Assembly: GCA_963700195.1 (NCBI GenBank)
Contig: CAVOWQ010000047.1
Location: 19,528 to 83,527, forward strand
Direction of reading: 5' to 3'
Length of the DNA stretch: 64,000 bases
Origin: AP-15 sp963700195
Lineage (GTDB): Bacteria > Pseudomonadota > Alphaproteobacteria > ATCC43930 > CGMCC-115725
A program made the position numbers and the translations under genes. Positions 35,748-45,937 of this stretch are shown here, in pieces (the first letter of the stretch is position 1; every line of letters begins with the position of its first letter). The notes under the pieces are model-generated. The model worked only from the letters and a program-made list of their open reading frames with translations. It did not search any database and had not been told where the DNA came from.

Positions 35748-37715
35748 TCAGGAGGCGGCGTGGATATGCCAGGCGGGGCCCAGATTGGTGCCGACCAGCC
35801 CTTCGAAGGTCGGGGTTGTGCCGTTCATCAGCCAGACCGCGGCTTGGCCGTTGGTGTTCTGCCACAGGATGTCGGATTTGCCGTCACCATTGTAGTCGCC
35901 GGTGCCTGCGATCTGCCAGCCCGGTCCCGGGTTTGCGCCGACCGTCACTTCGCCGAACGGGGTGGTGCCGTTCATCAGCCAGATCGCGGCCTGGCCGTTG
36001 GTGTTCTGCCACAGGATATCGGCGTCGCCGTCGCCGCTGAAATCGCCGGTGCCGACGATGTGCCAGCTCGGTCCGGGTTGCCGATCACCAACTCGCTGAT
36101 CGGCACGGTGTTGTTGATCAGCCAAACCGCCGGCTGGCCGTTGGTGTTCTGCCGCAGAATGTCGGACGTGCCGTCGCCGTCGAAGTCGCTGGTGCCGGCA
36201 ATGTGCCACGACCGTCACTACGCTGAACGGGGTGGTGCCGTTCATCAGCCAGATCGCGGCCTGGCCGTTGGTGTTCTGCCACAGGATATCGGCGTCGCCG
36301 TCGCCGCTGAAATCGCCGGTGCCGACGATGTGCCAGCTCGGTCCCGGGTTGCCGATCACCGACTCGCTGATCGGGGTGGGGCCGTTCATCAGCCAGATTG
36401 CCGCCTGGCCATTGGTATTCTGCCACAATATGTCGGATTTGCCGTCGCCGTTGAAGTCGCCCGTGCCGGCAATGTGCCAGCTCGGTCCCGGGTTGCGGGA
36501 GAATTCGGGTTATTGAGGCTGACGTCGATAAGAAGTCCACCCGGATTCGCACCTGCGACAGTCAGTTCGCTCGTCCCTGCCGAAGTTCCGTCCGTCACCC
36601 AGAGATTAGGGTGATCAGCAGCGTCATAAGCTACGAAGACAATTTCGCTGCCAAGGACAGTAAAATCGGGGTTCACAGCATCGGCAAACAGCCCTGCCGA
36701 ATACGCAGCACTCACTGTCAGTTCGGTCGTCCCCGCCGCCGTCCCGTCTGTTACCCAAAGATTTAGGTGATGATTGGCGTCGTAGCCTTCGAACACCGCT
36801 CTGCTACCGATAACCGTAAAATCAGGGCCGACAGGGGAGCTGAGGAAAACAACCCGCGAGAGTAAGCTCCCGCGACTGTGAGCTCGCGAGTACCTGCAGA
36901 TGTCCCATCTGTCACCCAAAGCGTTTGGTTGTCACTCGCGTCTGTGCCTGCGAACAGCACCTTATTGCCCAGCACCGTAAAATCAGGCTTAGGGTCGTCC
37001 AGAAACAGCCCCTCCGAAAACGCGCCAGTCACTGCCAGTTCGCTCGTCCCCGCCGCTGTCCCGTTCGTTACCCAAAGATATGCGCCGGCAAATAACGCTT
37101 CGTTACCAAAAACGGCAAAGGTGTTCGGGTTCAACGCATCGCCGGTGCCAGGTGCAGTGTCCGACAGCTCGGTCGTCCCGGCTGCCGTCCCGTCGGTTAT
37201 CCAAAGACTCGAATGCCCGTTAGCGTCTGTGCCCAAAAATACCACCTTGTTGCCAAGGACCGTGAAATCGGGGGGTATTCTCCTCCGCTGAGCAGTCCAG
37301 TTTGGGACGCCCCTCCAACCGTCAGTTCGCTGATCCCTGCCGCGGTTCCGTCCGTCACCCAAAGTCCGATATGACCGCTGGTATCGGATCCGGCGAACAG
37401 TGCCTCATTGCCGAGCACAGTAAAATCAGGCCCGACGGCTGCGAGCAATCCCGCGGTGTTAGCACCCGATACGCTTAGCTCGGTGGTTATCCCAGAAGCT
37501 AAGTCAGTCACCCACAGATTATAGTGATCACTGGAGTCATATCCCGTTATCAGAAGCTTTGCGCCAAGCACCGTAAAATCGGGCTTGGAAGCAATTAACC
37601 CCAGGTTGCTCGCGCCGGTGACGGTCAGTTCCTTGGTTCCCGACGCAGTACCGTCGGTCGCAAAGGGATTGAGTTTACCGTTCGAATCTATGGCCGCGTA
37701 GACCGCTGTCGTCAT
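35748..37715 (-). pseudogene. Secreted repeat protein: ELWxxDGT-type repeats plus FG-GAP repeats, several frameshifts
   Basis: Begins at ATG 37715 (MTTAVYAAIDSNGKLNPFAT). The N-terminal part holds about eight units of some 48 residues with LWVTDGTAAGT-ELTV and PDFTVLGNKVVF-GTD, the ELWxxDGT type. Then come about five to six FG-GAP/VCBS units of some 48 residues (NPGPSWHIVGTGDFSGDGDA then DILWQNTNGQAAIWLMNG), whose DxDGDGxxD loops bind calcium in the family. The frame must be changed near 37270, 36850 and 36495 (each a missing base in a short homopolymer) and twice in the third FG-GAP unit, where part of the unit is lost. No signal peptide is present, and ABC/HlyD genes lie upstream on the same strand, so type I secretion is likely. 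Confidence 0.8.
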
Positions 37716-37740
37716 CGCCTTGTCTCCTTATGTCTCCGGA

Positions 37741-38025
37741 TCAGGGGAAGTTCGGCGACTTCGCCGGCGGGGGCGGCGAGGCGTCGCCTTCGGCGGAGAC
37801 CGGGGGCGCGATGAGGCCCTGTTCGGCGAAGCGGGCGCGGACGTTTTCGAGAACGCCGAGGGCCTGCATGAAGCCTTGCAGCGGCAAGGCGACGGTGAAT
37901 TCGACGACTGGCTGCAATTCGCGGTTCTCGCCGCGCTGAACGGCTTCGAGGCGGTGAAATTCGAGGCGCACGACGCCGTTGACGACCGTCACCTCGCGCA
38001 GCCCGTCGCAGAAATATGTGGTCAC
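37741..38025 (-). CDS. Small hypothetical protein in the type I secretion locus
   Basis: 94 residues: MTTYFCDGLREVTVVNGVVR, LEFHRLEAV, VVEFTVALPLQGFMQALGVL and a Pro-rich tail. It starts with a beta-rich segment and a helix; no signal or membrane segment. Similar small genes recur next to ABC/HlyD secretion pairs in alphaproteobacteria, but I know no function. It is placed between hlyD and the repeat protein gene, 25 bases before the latter. Confidence 0.65.
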   Translation of the reverse strand: MTTYFCDGLREVTVVNGVVRLEFHRLEAVQRGENRELQPVVEFTVALPLQGFMQALGVLENVRARFAEQGLIAPPVSAEGDASPPPPAKSPNFP

Positions 38026-38067
38026 TCCAGGTCCTCCCTATGTTGCTTCGGTAGTGCTGCAGTTCCT

Positions 38068-38215
38068 CCCTCTCCGCCCTTGGGGGCGGAGAGGGTCGGG
38101 GTGAGGTGGGGGGGCGCCGGCGCTTCGAGCGGTGGCCCGCCCACCTCACCCTCCCAGCCCTGCGGCCTGGGCCCCTCCCTCTCCCCCCTGAAGGGCGGAG
38201 AGGGGCAAAGTCATT
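38068..38215. repeat. Nested palindromic intergenic element
   Basis: Three hairpins in a row. 38068-38095: CCCTCTCCGCCC pairs with GGGCGGAGAGGG over a 4-base loop. 38099-38151: GGGTGAGGTGGG pairs with CCCACCTCACCC. 38177-38205: a weaker CCCTCTCC...GGAGAGG pair. It lies between hlyD and the small gene. A decayed arm of the third hairpin is also found at 35655-35680. Confidence 0.7.
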
Positions 38216-38232
38216 ATGCTTCTGGTCAGTTC

Positions 38233-39603
38233 TCACGGCTCGCGCAGGCTTTCGCCGATGACGCGGGTGATCGGGTTCAGCACGTACTCCAATATCGAGC
38301 GGCGGCCGACTTTGATGTCGCAGACGGCGCGCATGCCGGGCCGCAATGCGAAGCCTTCCGGCAGGTTGCGGAATTTGGTCTCTTTCAGTTCGATGCGGGC
38401 GCGGTAATGGGTGGGGCTCTGCCGCGCCTCCTTCTTGAGCTCGGGCGAGGACCCCTCCTCGCCGGTCTCGCGGGTGTTGTCGTCGCTCAGCGTGTCCGGG
38501 GTCAGCGCCTTCAGCTCGCCATAGGCGAGGCCGAATTGCTGCCACGGCAGTGCCTCCAATTTGATCGTCGCGCGGTCGCCGATATGGAGCCGCGCGACGT
38601 CGCGCGTGTCGACCTGCACCTCGAACAAGAGGGGAGCGTGGGTCGGCACCAGCCGCATCAAGGTCTCGGCTTCGCGCAATACCGAACCGGCGGGACGATG
38701 GGCGAGCTCGAGCACGGTGGCGTCCTCGGGCGCGGTGATCACCGCGAGGTCGTGGCGCATTTGCGCCTTCGAGAGACGCGCGGCCGTGGCGTCGCGGTCG
38801 CTGCGGTTCTGCGCGATGTCCTCGGACAATTTGCGCTGCCATTCCTGTACGAAACCGTCGCGCTCGGCTTCCGCCCCGGCGATCTGCTCGGCCAATTTCT
38901 GCTGTTCGCCGAGATTGGTGTCGAGGCGGGTCCTGGCGTCGACCAGATGCTGGCTCGCCTCGATCACATCAATTTGGAGGAGAGGTCCTTGGCGACCAGC
39001 TGCTGGTACATGTCCTCCGCCTGGCTCGCCAGCCGGATCTGCTCCTGCGAGGTTCTTCACCTCGGTCTTGTGGGTGGCGAGGTCCGCCTTGTACTGCTCG
39101 GCCTTGCGTTCCGCGGCGCCGAGCTTGGCGGCGTACTCGGCCTGGCGCTTGCGGAAGACGTCGCGCTGCGTGCGCTCGTCGGCAGTAGGATTGGCCGGGT
39201 CGTAGGCGCGGCCGGCGAGCTCGGCGTCGAGCCGGTCGTAGGTCGCACTGAGATTGCGCAATTTGGCGGTCAGCTCGCCCATGTCGGCCAACGAGAATGT
39301 CGGGTCCAATGTCGCCAGCACGTCACCGGCCTTGACTTGCTGGCCCATCCTGACCGCAATCGAGCGGACGACGGAGGTCTCGACCGGCTGGATCACGATC
39401 TCGCTGTCGCTGGTGACGATCTTGCCGTTGGCGCTGACGAGGATGTCGACCTTCAGTACCGCCAATGCGATTGCCGCCGCCGCAATCAGGCCGACCATCA
39501 GCCACAGCACCAGCCGGCGGTGGGGCGGCACCCGCAGAACGGTTTGGAAATCGTAGTCGATCAGCGCGCGCGGCGTCGGCGCGCTCGACGGCGCGGCGGG
39601 CAT
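38233..39603 (-). CDS. hlyD: HlyD-family type I secretion membrane fusion protein
   Basis: About 456 residues from ATG 39603 (MPAAPSSAPTPRALIDYDFQ); GTG 39618 is an alternative. One inner-membrane helix (LVLWLMVGLIAAAAIALAVL), a barrel start VDILVSANGKIVTSDSEIVI, a long coiled-coil hairpin and a C-terminal barrel with VLREAETLMRLVPTHAPL and IKVGRRSILEYVLNPI. In the hairpin two indels compensate: an extra base at 39048 and a missing one at 38970-38971 bracket a run that reads LQEQIRLASQAEDMYQQL in the alternative frame. The adaptor links the ABC exporter to an outer-membrane TolC protein, whose gene is not here. Confidence 0.9.
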   Translation of the reverse strand: MPAAPSSAPTPRALIDYDFQTVLRVPPHRRLVLWLMVGLIAAAAIALAVLKVDILVSANGKIVTSDSEIVIQPVETSVVRSIAVRMGQQVKAGDVLATLDPTFSLADMGELTAKLRNLSATYDRLDAELAGRAYDPANPTADERTQRDVFRKRQAEYAAKLGAAERKAEQYKADLATHKTEVKNLAGADPAGEPGGGHVPAAGRQGPLLQIDVIEASQHLVDARTRLDTNLGEQQKLAEQIAGAEAERDGFVQEWQRKLSEDIAQNRSDRDATAARLSKAQMRHDLAVITAPEDATVLELAHRPAGSVLREAETLMRLVPTHAPLLFEVQVDTRDVARLHIGDRATIKLEALPWQQFGLAYGELKALTPDTLSDDNTRETGEEGSSPELKKEARQSPTHYRARIELKETKFRNLPEGFALRPGMRAVCDIKVGRRSILEYVLNPITRVIGESLREP

Positions 39604-39637
39604 TGCGCCGCCGCGCACCGGCGGTACGGTGGTGAGG

Positions 39638-41805
39638 TCATTGGTACATCCTCGCCTGCTGGCTCCACAATTGCTTGTACGGCAGACAGCTGCCGAGCAA
39701 GGCTTCGTGCGGGCCGATCTGCACGAGGTGGCCGCCGTCGACGACGATGATCGCATCGGCGCGCGCCACAAAAGAGAGCCGGTGGGTGACCAGGATGATC
39801 GTGCGGCCGCGGGCGATCGCGGCGAGATGCTGCTGGATGATCGCTTCGCTCTCGGGGTCGAGCGAGCTGGTCGCCTCGTCGAAGATCAGCACCGGCGGGT
39901 CGTGGATGAGGGCCCGCGCGATCGCCAGGCGCTGGCGCTGGCCGCCCGACAGGTTGGTTGCGCTTTCTTCGAGGATTGTCGAATAGCCTTGCGGCAGCCG
40001 CTGGATGAATTCATGCGCACCGGCGAGCTGGGCGACCCGGACGACTTCGTCGAGCGAGGCGGCGGGCTTCGTCATCGCGATATTCTCGCGCACCGTGCCG
40101 CGGAACAGAAAATTCTCCTGCAATACGACGCCGATCTGGGTGCGTAGATGAGCCAGATCGAGCTCCTTCAAATCCTGGCCGTCGATATTCACGAGGCCGG
40201 CTTGCGGCCGGTAGAGACCCTGGATCAGCCGGGTGATCGTCGTCTTGCCCGAGCCGCTGCGGCCGACGATGCCGACAATCTGGCCGGGCTCGACCGCGAA
40301 CGAGATTTCCTTGACCGCGGGGGTCGGCGATCCCGGATAGTGAAACGTCACACTGTCGAACTCGATATGGCCGCGAATGGTCGGAGCGAGCTGACCGGTC
40401 GACGGTTCGGGCGCGGTCTGCATCAATTGCGCGAGGAGCTTCAACGACAGCACCGAGCGCTGATAATCCTGCATCAGCGACGAAGCGTGGATCAGCGGCT
40501 GCACCAGCCGCAGTCCCAGCATGTTGAAAGCGACGAGCGCGCCGACGGTCATCTGGTCGCTCAGCACGAACAATGCGCCCAATGCGCCGATCCCGACGCT
40601 CATGCCGCGTTCGAGGCTGGCCACGACGCTGCGCGCGCTCGCCGCGGTGTGGTCGAGCGACAAGCTCCTATTGACGGCCTCGTCGGTGTGGCGGCGCCAG
40701 CGCAGCATCGAGCGCGGCTCCAGCGCCAAGGTCTTGATCGTCGCAATGCCATTGAGGATCTCGAACAGGAAGGCCTTGCGGCGGCCCTCGATCTCATTGA
40801 CCTCGGTCAGCCGCTTGCGGAAGGTGCGCGACATCGCCGCCAGGACGATAAAGGCGGTGGCCGAGACGCCGAGCACGATCAGGGTCAGCTGCCACGAATA
40901 GAGCAGCAGCACCGGCAGATAAATGATGACCGCGAGGAAATCGAGAAATGTATTGAACAACCGGCTCGCGAGGAAATCCCTGACGTTGTTCGCCTCCTGC
41001 AATTTGTAGGCGGTGACGCCGGACGGGTTGGCATGGAAGTAATCGATCGGCAGGCGCAGCAAATGCTCGATCGTGCTGTTGGCGACCTGGTAATCGAGGC
41101 GGCGCGTGATGAAGGCGAGCAGATAATTGCGCAGGTAGTTGAAGCCAGCGTCGAACAGGATCAGCACGCCGACCCCGGCGCTCAATGCATAAAGTGTCGA
41201 GAACGCCTGGTTCGGCACCACCTTGTCGACGAGCAGCTGAAAGAAGATCGGCACCGACAGTCCGATCAGGTGCATCACCAATGCCGCGACGACGATGTCG
41301 CGCATCAGGCGGCGCTCGGCAAACAGCTTGGTCGTGAACCATGAAAAGCCGAATGCCGTGTCGGCCTTGGTCGGCGGCAGCGGGGTGATTACGAGCGCGG
41401 CGCCGGCCCAGGCTCGCTCCAGATCTTCGCGCGCCAGGAAGAAGGGCTCGCCGTCCCGGAACATTAGGTCGGAGACGGCCACCTCCTCGGGCCCGTTGCG
41501 CCGCATCCCGACCAGCACGACGGCGTTCTTGTTGTCGAGCAATAGCAGGATCGGATGGCTGAACGGGGTGCTTCGCGAACCCTCCCAATCGAGCCGAGCG
41601 CGTTCGGCGCGCAGCCCAAATTCCCCGGCCAGCTCGACGAGGCGCGCCACCGGCAGGCTGTCGCCCTCGATCAGGTTGCGGCGGCGGACGGCGCCGATCT
41701 CGGCATAGACCCCGTTCTGCGCGCCGAGGCGAAAGAGACAAGCGAGCGCAGTCTCGCTGGAGACGACCTCCCAGGAACATTTTCATTGGTTGTCGCGATG
41801 CTCAT
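39638..41805 (-). CDS. Type I secretion ABC transporter (HlyB-like, peptidase C39-like N-domain)
   Basis: Conserved parts: an N-terminal C39-like domain without obvious catalytic residues, six helices (IVVAALVMHLIGLSVPIFF; FSTLYALSAGVGVLILFDA), Walker A GRSGSGKTTITRLI, signature LSGGQRQRLAIARAL, Walker B PVLIFDEATSSLD and switch His in ILVTHRLSF. The open frame starts at a GTG (41650, VARLVELAGE), inside the C39-like domain. Upstream codons still read TALACLFRLGAQNGVYAEIG in that frame but hit a stop; a missing base near 41755-41760 would connect them to ATG 41805 (MSIATTNENVPG). It exports unfolded proteins bearing a C-terminal signal, here probably the repeat protein. Confidence 0.87.
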
Positions 41806-42401
41806 TCAATTCAACCATTTTGTACAAAAGAATGCGAATGGGAGGAGCCGAAGCGGCGGTCTTGCCGAACCATAACGAGAGGTTCGAACGCGGCAACAAG
41901 GGAATGTCAACGGCGGAGTTCGGCCTCAACAGGGGAGGGGGCTTTTCGGTATTTCCGGACCGGCTATACCGCCCCGTCCCGACCCGGTATGTGGGCTAGA
42001 TCACACAAAGATTTTTCTTCTGTTGAGGAACAGGATAGACGAAGATGTGCCCTCCCGGCGGCGTCGTGCCGTCGTTGGCGCCGAAAGCAAAACACGTGAG
42101 CACCAGCGCCGGGGCGCCAACTCGGGCGCCGGCGCTGTCCGATCTGCTCGACCGCAAGCCTCATCTGTTGCGGCCGCTCGCGGCGCAACTCCTGCCGCCG
42201 GCTGCTCCCATGGACCCGGCGGAACGGCTTGGGATCGACCTGGCGTCGCGGCAGACGGCCGAGGATTGCCGGCGGGTGCTGGCCACCGTTCTGGAGGCTG
42301 TTATTCGCGGTGGGATGGCGCCCATCGACGGCGCGCGTATCGCAAAACGGGTAGGTGCCCGGTTGCGCGCCGTGGCACGCTTTACACGATCGGCGCGGCG
42401 G
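41806..42401. other. Gap upstream of the secretion operon
   Basis: It separates the ABC gene (minus) from the 3' end of ALAS copy 2 (minus), so the operon promoter must be here. A plus-strand frame from ATG 42045 gives a plausible first 120 residues (APALSDLLDRKPHLLRPLAA and so on) but then runs antisense through the ALAS gene; it may be a truncated gene, or nothing. Confidence 0.4.
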
Positions 42402-43613
42402 CTACGCAGCCTGCCGCAGATCGCGCTCCGACCAGATGGTCGCGAGCGCCCGGACCAGATGGTCGATGTCGGCCTCGCTGTGCAATGGCGAGGGCGTCAA
42501 TCGCAGCCGCTCGGTGCCGCGCGGCACGGTCGGGTAGTTGATCGGCTGTACATAGATTTGAAACTCGTCGAGCAGCCGATCGGTGATGTGCCGGCACAAT
42601 ACCGGGTCGCCGACGATGACCGGCACGATATGGCTCGGATTGTCGAGGTGCGGGATTTGGGCCGCGTCGAGCCGGCGCCGCAGCAGCCTGACACACTCTC
42701 GCAACCGGCGGCGTTCGGTGTAGCTGGTCTTCAGGTAGCGGATGCTGGCCAGGGCCGCCGCGGCCACAGCCGGCGGTAGCGCCGTCGTGAAGATAAAGCC
42801 GGAAGCGAAGCTGCGCACGAAATCGCACAGCGCCGCCGAGCCGGCAATATAGCCGCCGATGACGCCGAAGGCTTTCGCTAAGGTGCCCTCGATTACCGTC
42901 AGCCGGTGGCTGACACCCTCGCGCTCTGCAATGCCCCCGCCGCGCCGCCCGTAGAGCCCGACCGCGTGCACCTCGTCGCAATAGGTCATCGCCCCGTGCG
43001 CTTCGGCAACGTCGCACAATTCGGCAAGCGGCGCGATGTCGCCGTCCATCGAATAGACCGATTCGAACGCGACCAGCTTCGGTACGGCGGGATCGAGCGC
43101 GGCCAGCTTACGGTCGAGGTCGGCGGGGTCGTTATGGGCGAAAGTCTGCTTCGCCGCCCGGCTGTGCCGGATGCCCTCGATCATCGAGGCGTGGTTCAAT
43201 TCGTCGGACAGCACGACGCAACCCGGCAGCCGCGCCGCGAGCGTAGAGAGCGTCGCCCAGTTCGACATATAGCCGGAGTTGAACAGCAATGCGGCTTCGG
43301 TGCCGTGCAGATCGGCCAGCTCGCGTTCCAGCATGACGTGGTAATGGTTGGTGCCGGAAATGTTGCGGGTGCCACCGGCGCCGGCGCCGCACCGGTCGAT
43401 CGCGGCATGCATTGCCGCCAGCACCGCCGGGTGCTGGCCCATGCCGAGATAGTCGTTGGCGCACCACACCGTCACCTCGGCGCAGCCCTGCCCGCTGTAG
43501 TGCAGCGCTCGCGGGAAATGCCCGGCTCGGCGTTCGAGATCGGCAAAGACGCGATAGCGTCCCTCGCGCCGCAAATCGCCCAGCTGCCGTTGGAAAAAGG
43601 CCTCGTAATCCAT
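42402..43613 (-). CDS. hemA: 5-aminolevulinate synthase, copy 2 (downstream of katG)
   Basis: 403 residues from ATG 43613, preceded by AGGAGG. Same fold and motifs as copy 1: WCANDYLGMGQHP, AGGTRNISGTNHYH, YCDEVHAVGLYGRRGGG, PLP-lysine segment EGTLAKAFGVIGGYIAG and YVQPINYPTVPRGTERLR. It differs from copy 1 at many positions, for example NSGYMSNWATLSTL against TSGYVANDAALSTL. Both keep the catalytic residues, so both should be active. The gene follows katG on the same strand with about 110 bases between, suggesting that haem synthesis is coupled to catalase-peroxidase production. A second ALAS gene (hemT in Rhodobacter) is known in the group. Confidence 0.94.
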   Translation of the reverse strand: MDYEAFFQRQLGDLRREGRYRVFADLERRAGHFPRALHYSGQGCAEVTVWCANDYLGMGQHPAVLAAMHAAIDRCGAGAGGTRNISGTNHYHVMLERELADLHGTEAALLFNSGYMSNWATLSTLAARLPGCVVLSDELNHASMIEGIRHSRAAKQTFAHNDPADLDRKLAALDPAVPKLVAFESVYSMDGDIAPLAELCDVAEAHGAMTYCDEVHAVGLYGRRGGGIAEREGVSHRLTVIEGTLAKAFGVIGGYIAGSAALCDFVRSFASGFIFTTALPPAVAAAALASIRYLKTSYTERRRLRECVRLLRRRLDAAQIPHLDNPSHIVPVIVGDPVLCRHITDRLLDEFQIYVQPINYPTVPRGTERLRLTPSPLHSEADIDHLVRALATIWSERDLRQAA

Positions 43614-43722
43614 CACGCCTCCTTATCCGCTGCCGATTGCGACGCCGGTTTCCGTGTCGTCTCTCATTCGGCGGTCGGACGCAGCTGGGCCTCAGCCGCG
43701 TCCGTCCGCCTCTCCGCGGGAA

Positions 43723-45937
43723 TCACGCGAGGTCAAAGCGATCCAGGTTCATCACCTTGTTCCAAGCAGCCACGAAGTCGCGCACAAACGCTGCTTGCGA
43801 GTCGGCACAGGCATGGACTTCCGCGAGGGCTCGGAGCTGGGAGTGCGAACCGAAGACGAGGTCGACACGGGTGCCGGTCCACTTCAGTTTGCCCGTTGCG
43901 CGGTCGCGGCCCTCGAATACATCTTCGGCTTCCGACGTCGCCTTCCACACGGTGCCCATGTCGAGCAGGTTCACGAAGAAGTCGTTGGTGAGCGTCCCGG
44001 GGCGCTTTGTGAAGACGCCGTGCTGCGACTGTCCGAAGTTGGCATTCAGCGCGCGCATACCACCGACGAGAACCGTCATCTCAGGGGCGGTCAACGTCAG
44101 GAGTTGCGCCCGATCGACCAGCATCTCCTCTGGCGAGGTGTATGCGGCCTTGAGGTAGTTGCGGAACCCGTCCGCGGCCGGTTCGAGCACCTCGAAGGCT
44201 TCGATATCCGTCTGATCCTGCGACGCATCCGTGCGGCCCGGCGTGAAGGGAACCTGTGCATTATGCCCGGCCTTCTTCGCAGCCTCTTCGACGGCCGCGC
44301 AGCCACCGAGGACGATCAGATCGGCGAGCGAGACTTTCTTCCCTCCCGTCTGCGTGGCGTTGAACGCCTTCTGGATACTTTCGAGGGTTTCAAGCACGTT
44401 CGCCAGTTGGGCCGGCTGGTTGGCCTCCCAATCCTTCTGCGGCGCGAGGCGGATGCGCGCCCCGTTTGCCCCACCGCGCTTGTCGGAGCCGCGGAAAGTT
44501 GCCGCCGACGCCCAGGCGGTCGAGACCAATTGGGAGATCGAAAGACCCGATGCGAGGATTTTGCCTTTAAGTGCGCGGATGTCCTGCTCGTCAATCAGTT
44601 TATGAGTGACGTGCGGGACCGGGTCTTGCCACAGCAACTCCTCCGCCGGGACCTCCGGGCCGAGATAGCGCGAGTGCGGGCCCATGTCGCGATGCACCAG
44701 CTTGAACCACGCCCGGGCGAACGCGTCTGCGAGCTGATCCGGATGCTCGTAGAAGCGCCTCGAGATCTTTTCGTAAACCGGGTCGACGCGCAAGGAGAGG
44801 TCGGTGGTCAGCATGGAGGGCCCGCGACGCTTCGACGGGTCGTGCGGATCCGGCACGCTACCGGCGCCCGCGTCGCCGCCCTTCGGTTTCCACTGATAGG
44901 CACCCGCCGGGCTCTTGGTCAGTTCCCATTCGTAGCCGAACAGGTTCGCGAAGAAGTTGTTGCTCCACTTGGTTGGCGTCTGGCTCCAGATGACTTCCAG
45001 GCCGCTGCCGATCGCGTCGTCGCCTTTGCCGCTGCCATAGGTGTTCCTCCAGCCCAACCCTTGCTCCTCGATGGAGGCGCCTTCGGGCTCGGGGCCGACA
45101 TATTTACTCGGGTCGGCAGCGCCGTGGGTCTTGCCGAAGGTATGTCCGCCGGCGATCAGCGCGACGGTCTCCTCGTCATTCATGGCCATGCGCTTGAACG
45201 TCTCGCGGATATCCCGCGCCGCAGCGAGCGGATCCGGCTTGCCGTTCGGCCCTTCCGGATTGACGTAGATCAAACCCATCTGCACCGCGGCGAGGGGATT
45301 CTCGAGATCACGGTCGCCGCTGTAGCGCTCGTCCGCCAGCCACTTGCCTTCGGGGCCCCAGATAGATGTCCTCCGGGGGCTCCCAGACATCCTCGCGCCC
45401 GCCGCCAAAGCCGAATGTCTTGAAGCCCATCGACTCCAGCGCGCAGTTGCCGGCGAGGATAATCAGGTCGGCCCAGGAGATCTTCTTGCCGTATTTCTGC
45501 TTGATCGGCCACAGCAACCTGCGCGCCCGGTCGAGGAGCACGTTGTCCGGCCAGCTGTTGAGCGGCGCAAAGCGTTGCGTGCCCGAGCCCGCGCCACCGC
45601 GGCCGTCACCGATGCGGTAGGTGCCCGCGCTGTGCCACGCCATCCGGATGAAGAGCGGCCCGTAATGTCCGAAGTCGGCCGGCCACCAATCCTGCGAGTC
45701 GGTCATCAGCGCATAGAGGTCTTTCTTCAGCGCCTGGAAGTCGAGCTTCTTGAACTCCTCAGCGTAGTTGAAATCCTTGCCCATGGGATCGGACAGGGGA
45801 GAGTTCTGCTGCAGAATTTTAAGGTTCAACTGGTTCGGCCACCAGTCCCGGTTCGACCTGGCCCTGAAAGTCGGGTTCGGGCGAGCACCATGGATTACCG
45901 GACACGTGCCCGCGTTTGCGACATCATTTCCGTCCAT
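43723..45937 (-). pseudogene. katG: Catalase-peroxidase, one-base insertion
   Basis: About 737 residues after repair, start ATG 45937. The distal haem site reads IRMAWHSAGTYRIGDGRGGA (Arg98, Trp101, His102). The Trp-Tyr-Met adduct residues are Trp101, the Tyr in LIYVNPEGPNG and the Met in RMAMNDEET. The proximal His is in ALIAGGHTFGKTHGA. The frame shifts at 45361: dropping one base gives EDIYWGPEGKWLADERYSG. The C-terminal peroxidase-like domain (WASAATFRGSDKRGGANGAR, LNANFGQSQHGVFTKRPG) is complete. KatG removes H2O2 by catalase and peroxidase cycles. No OxyR gene is adjacent. Confidence 0.93.

Noticed and set aside
35800..36480. Regularly spaced near-identical repeats resembling a CRISPR array
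   Set aside because: The units are about 145 bases, in frame, and encode FG-GAP repeats; there are no short spacers and no cas genes.
42045..42779. Plus-strand frame of 244 codons upstream of and through ALAS copy 2
   Set aside because: The first 120 codons look slightly gene-like, but the rest is antisense to hemA. No family is recognised and it would overlap a well-supported gene by more than 300 bases.
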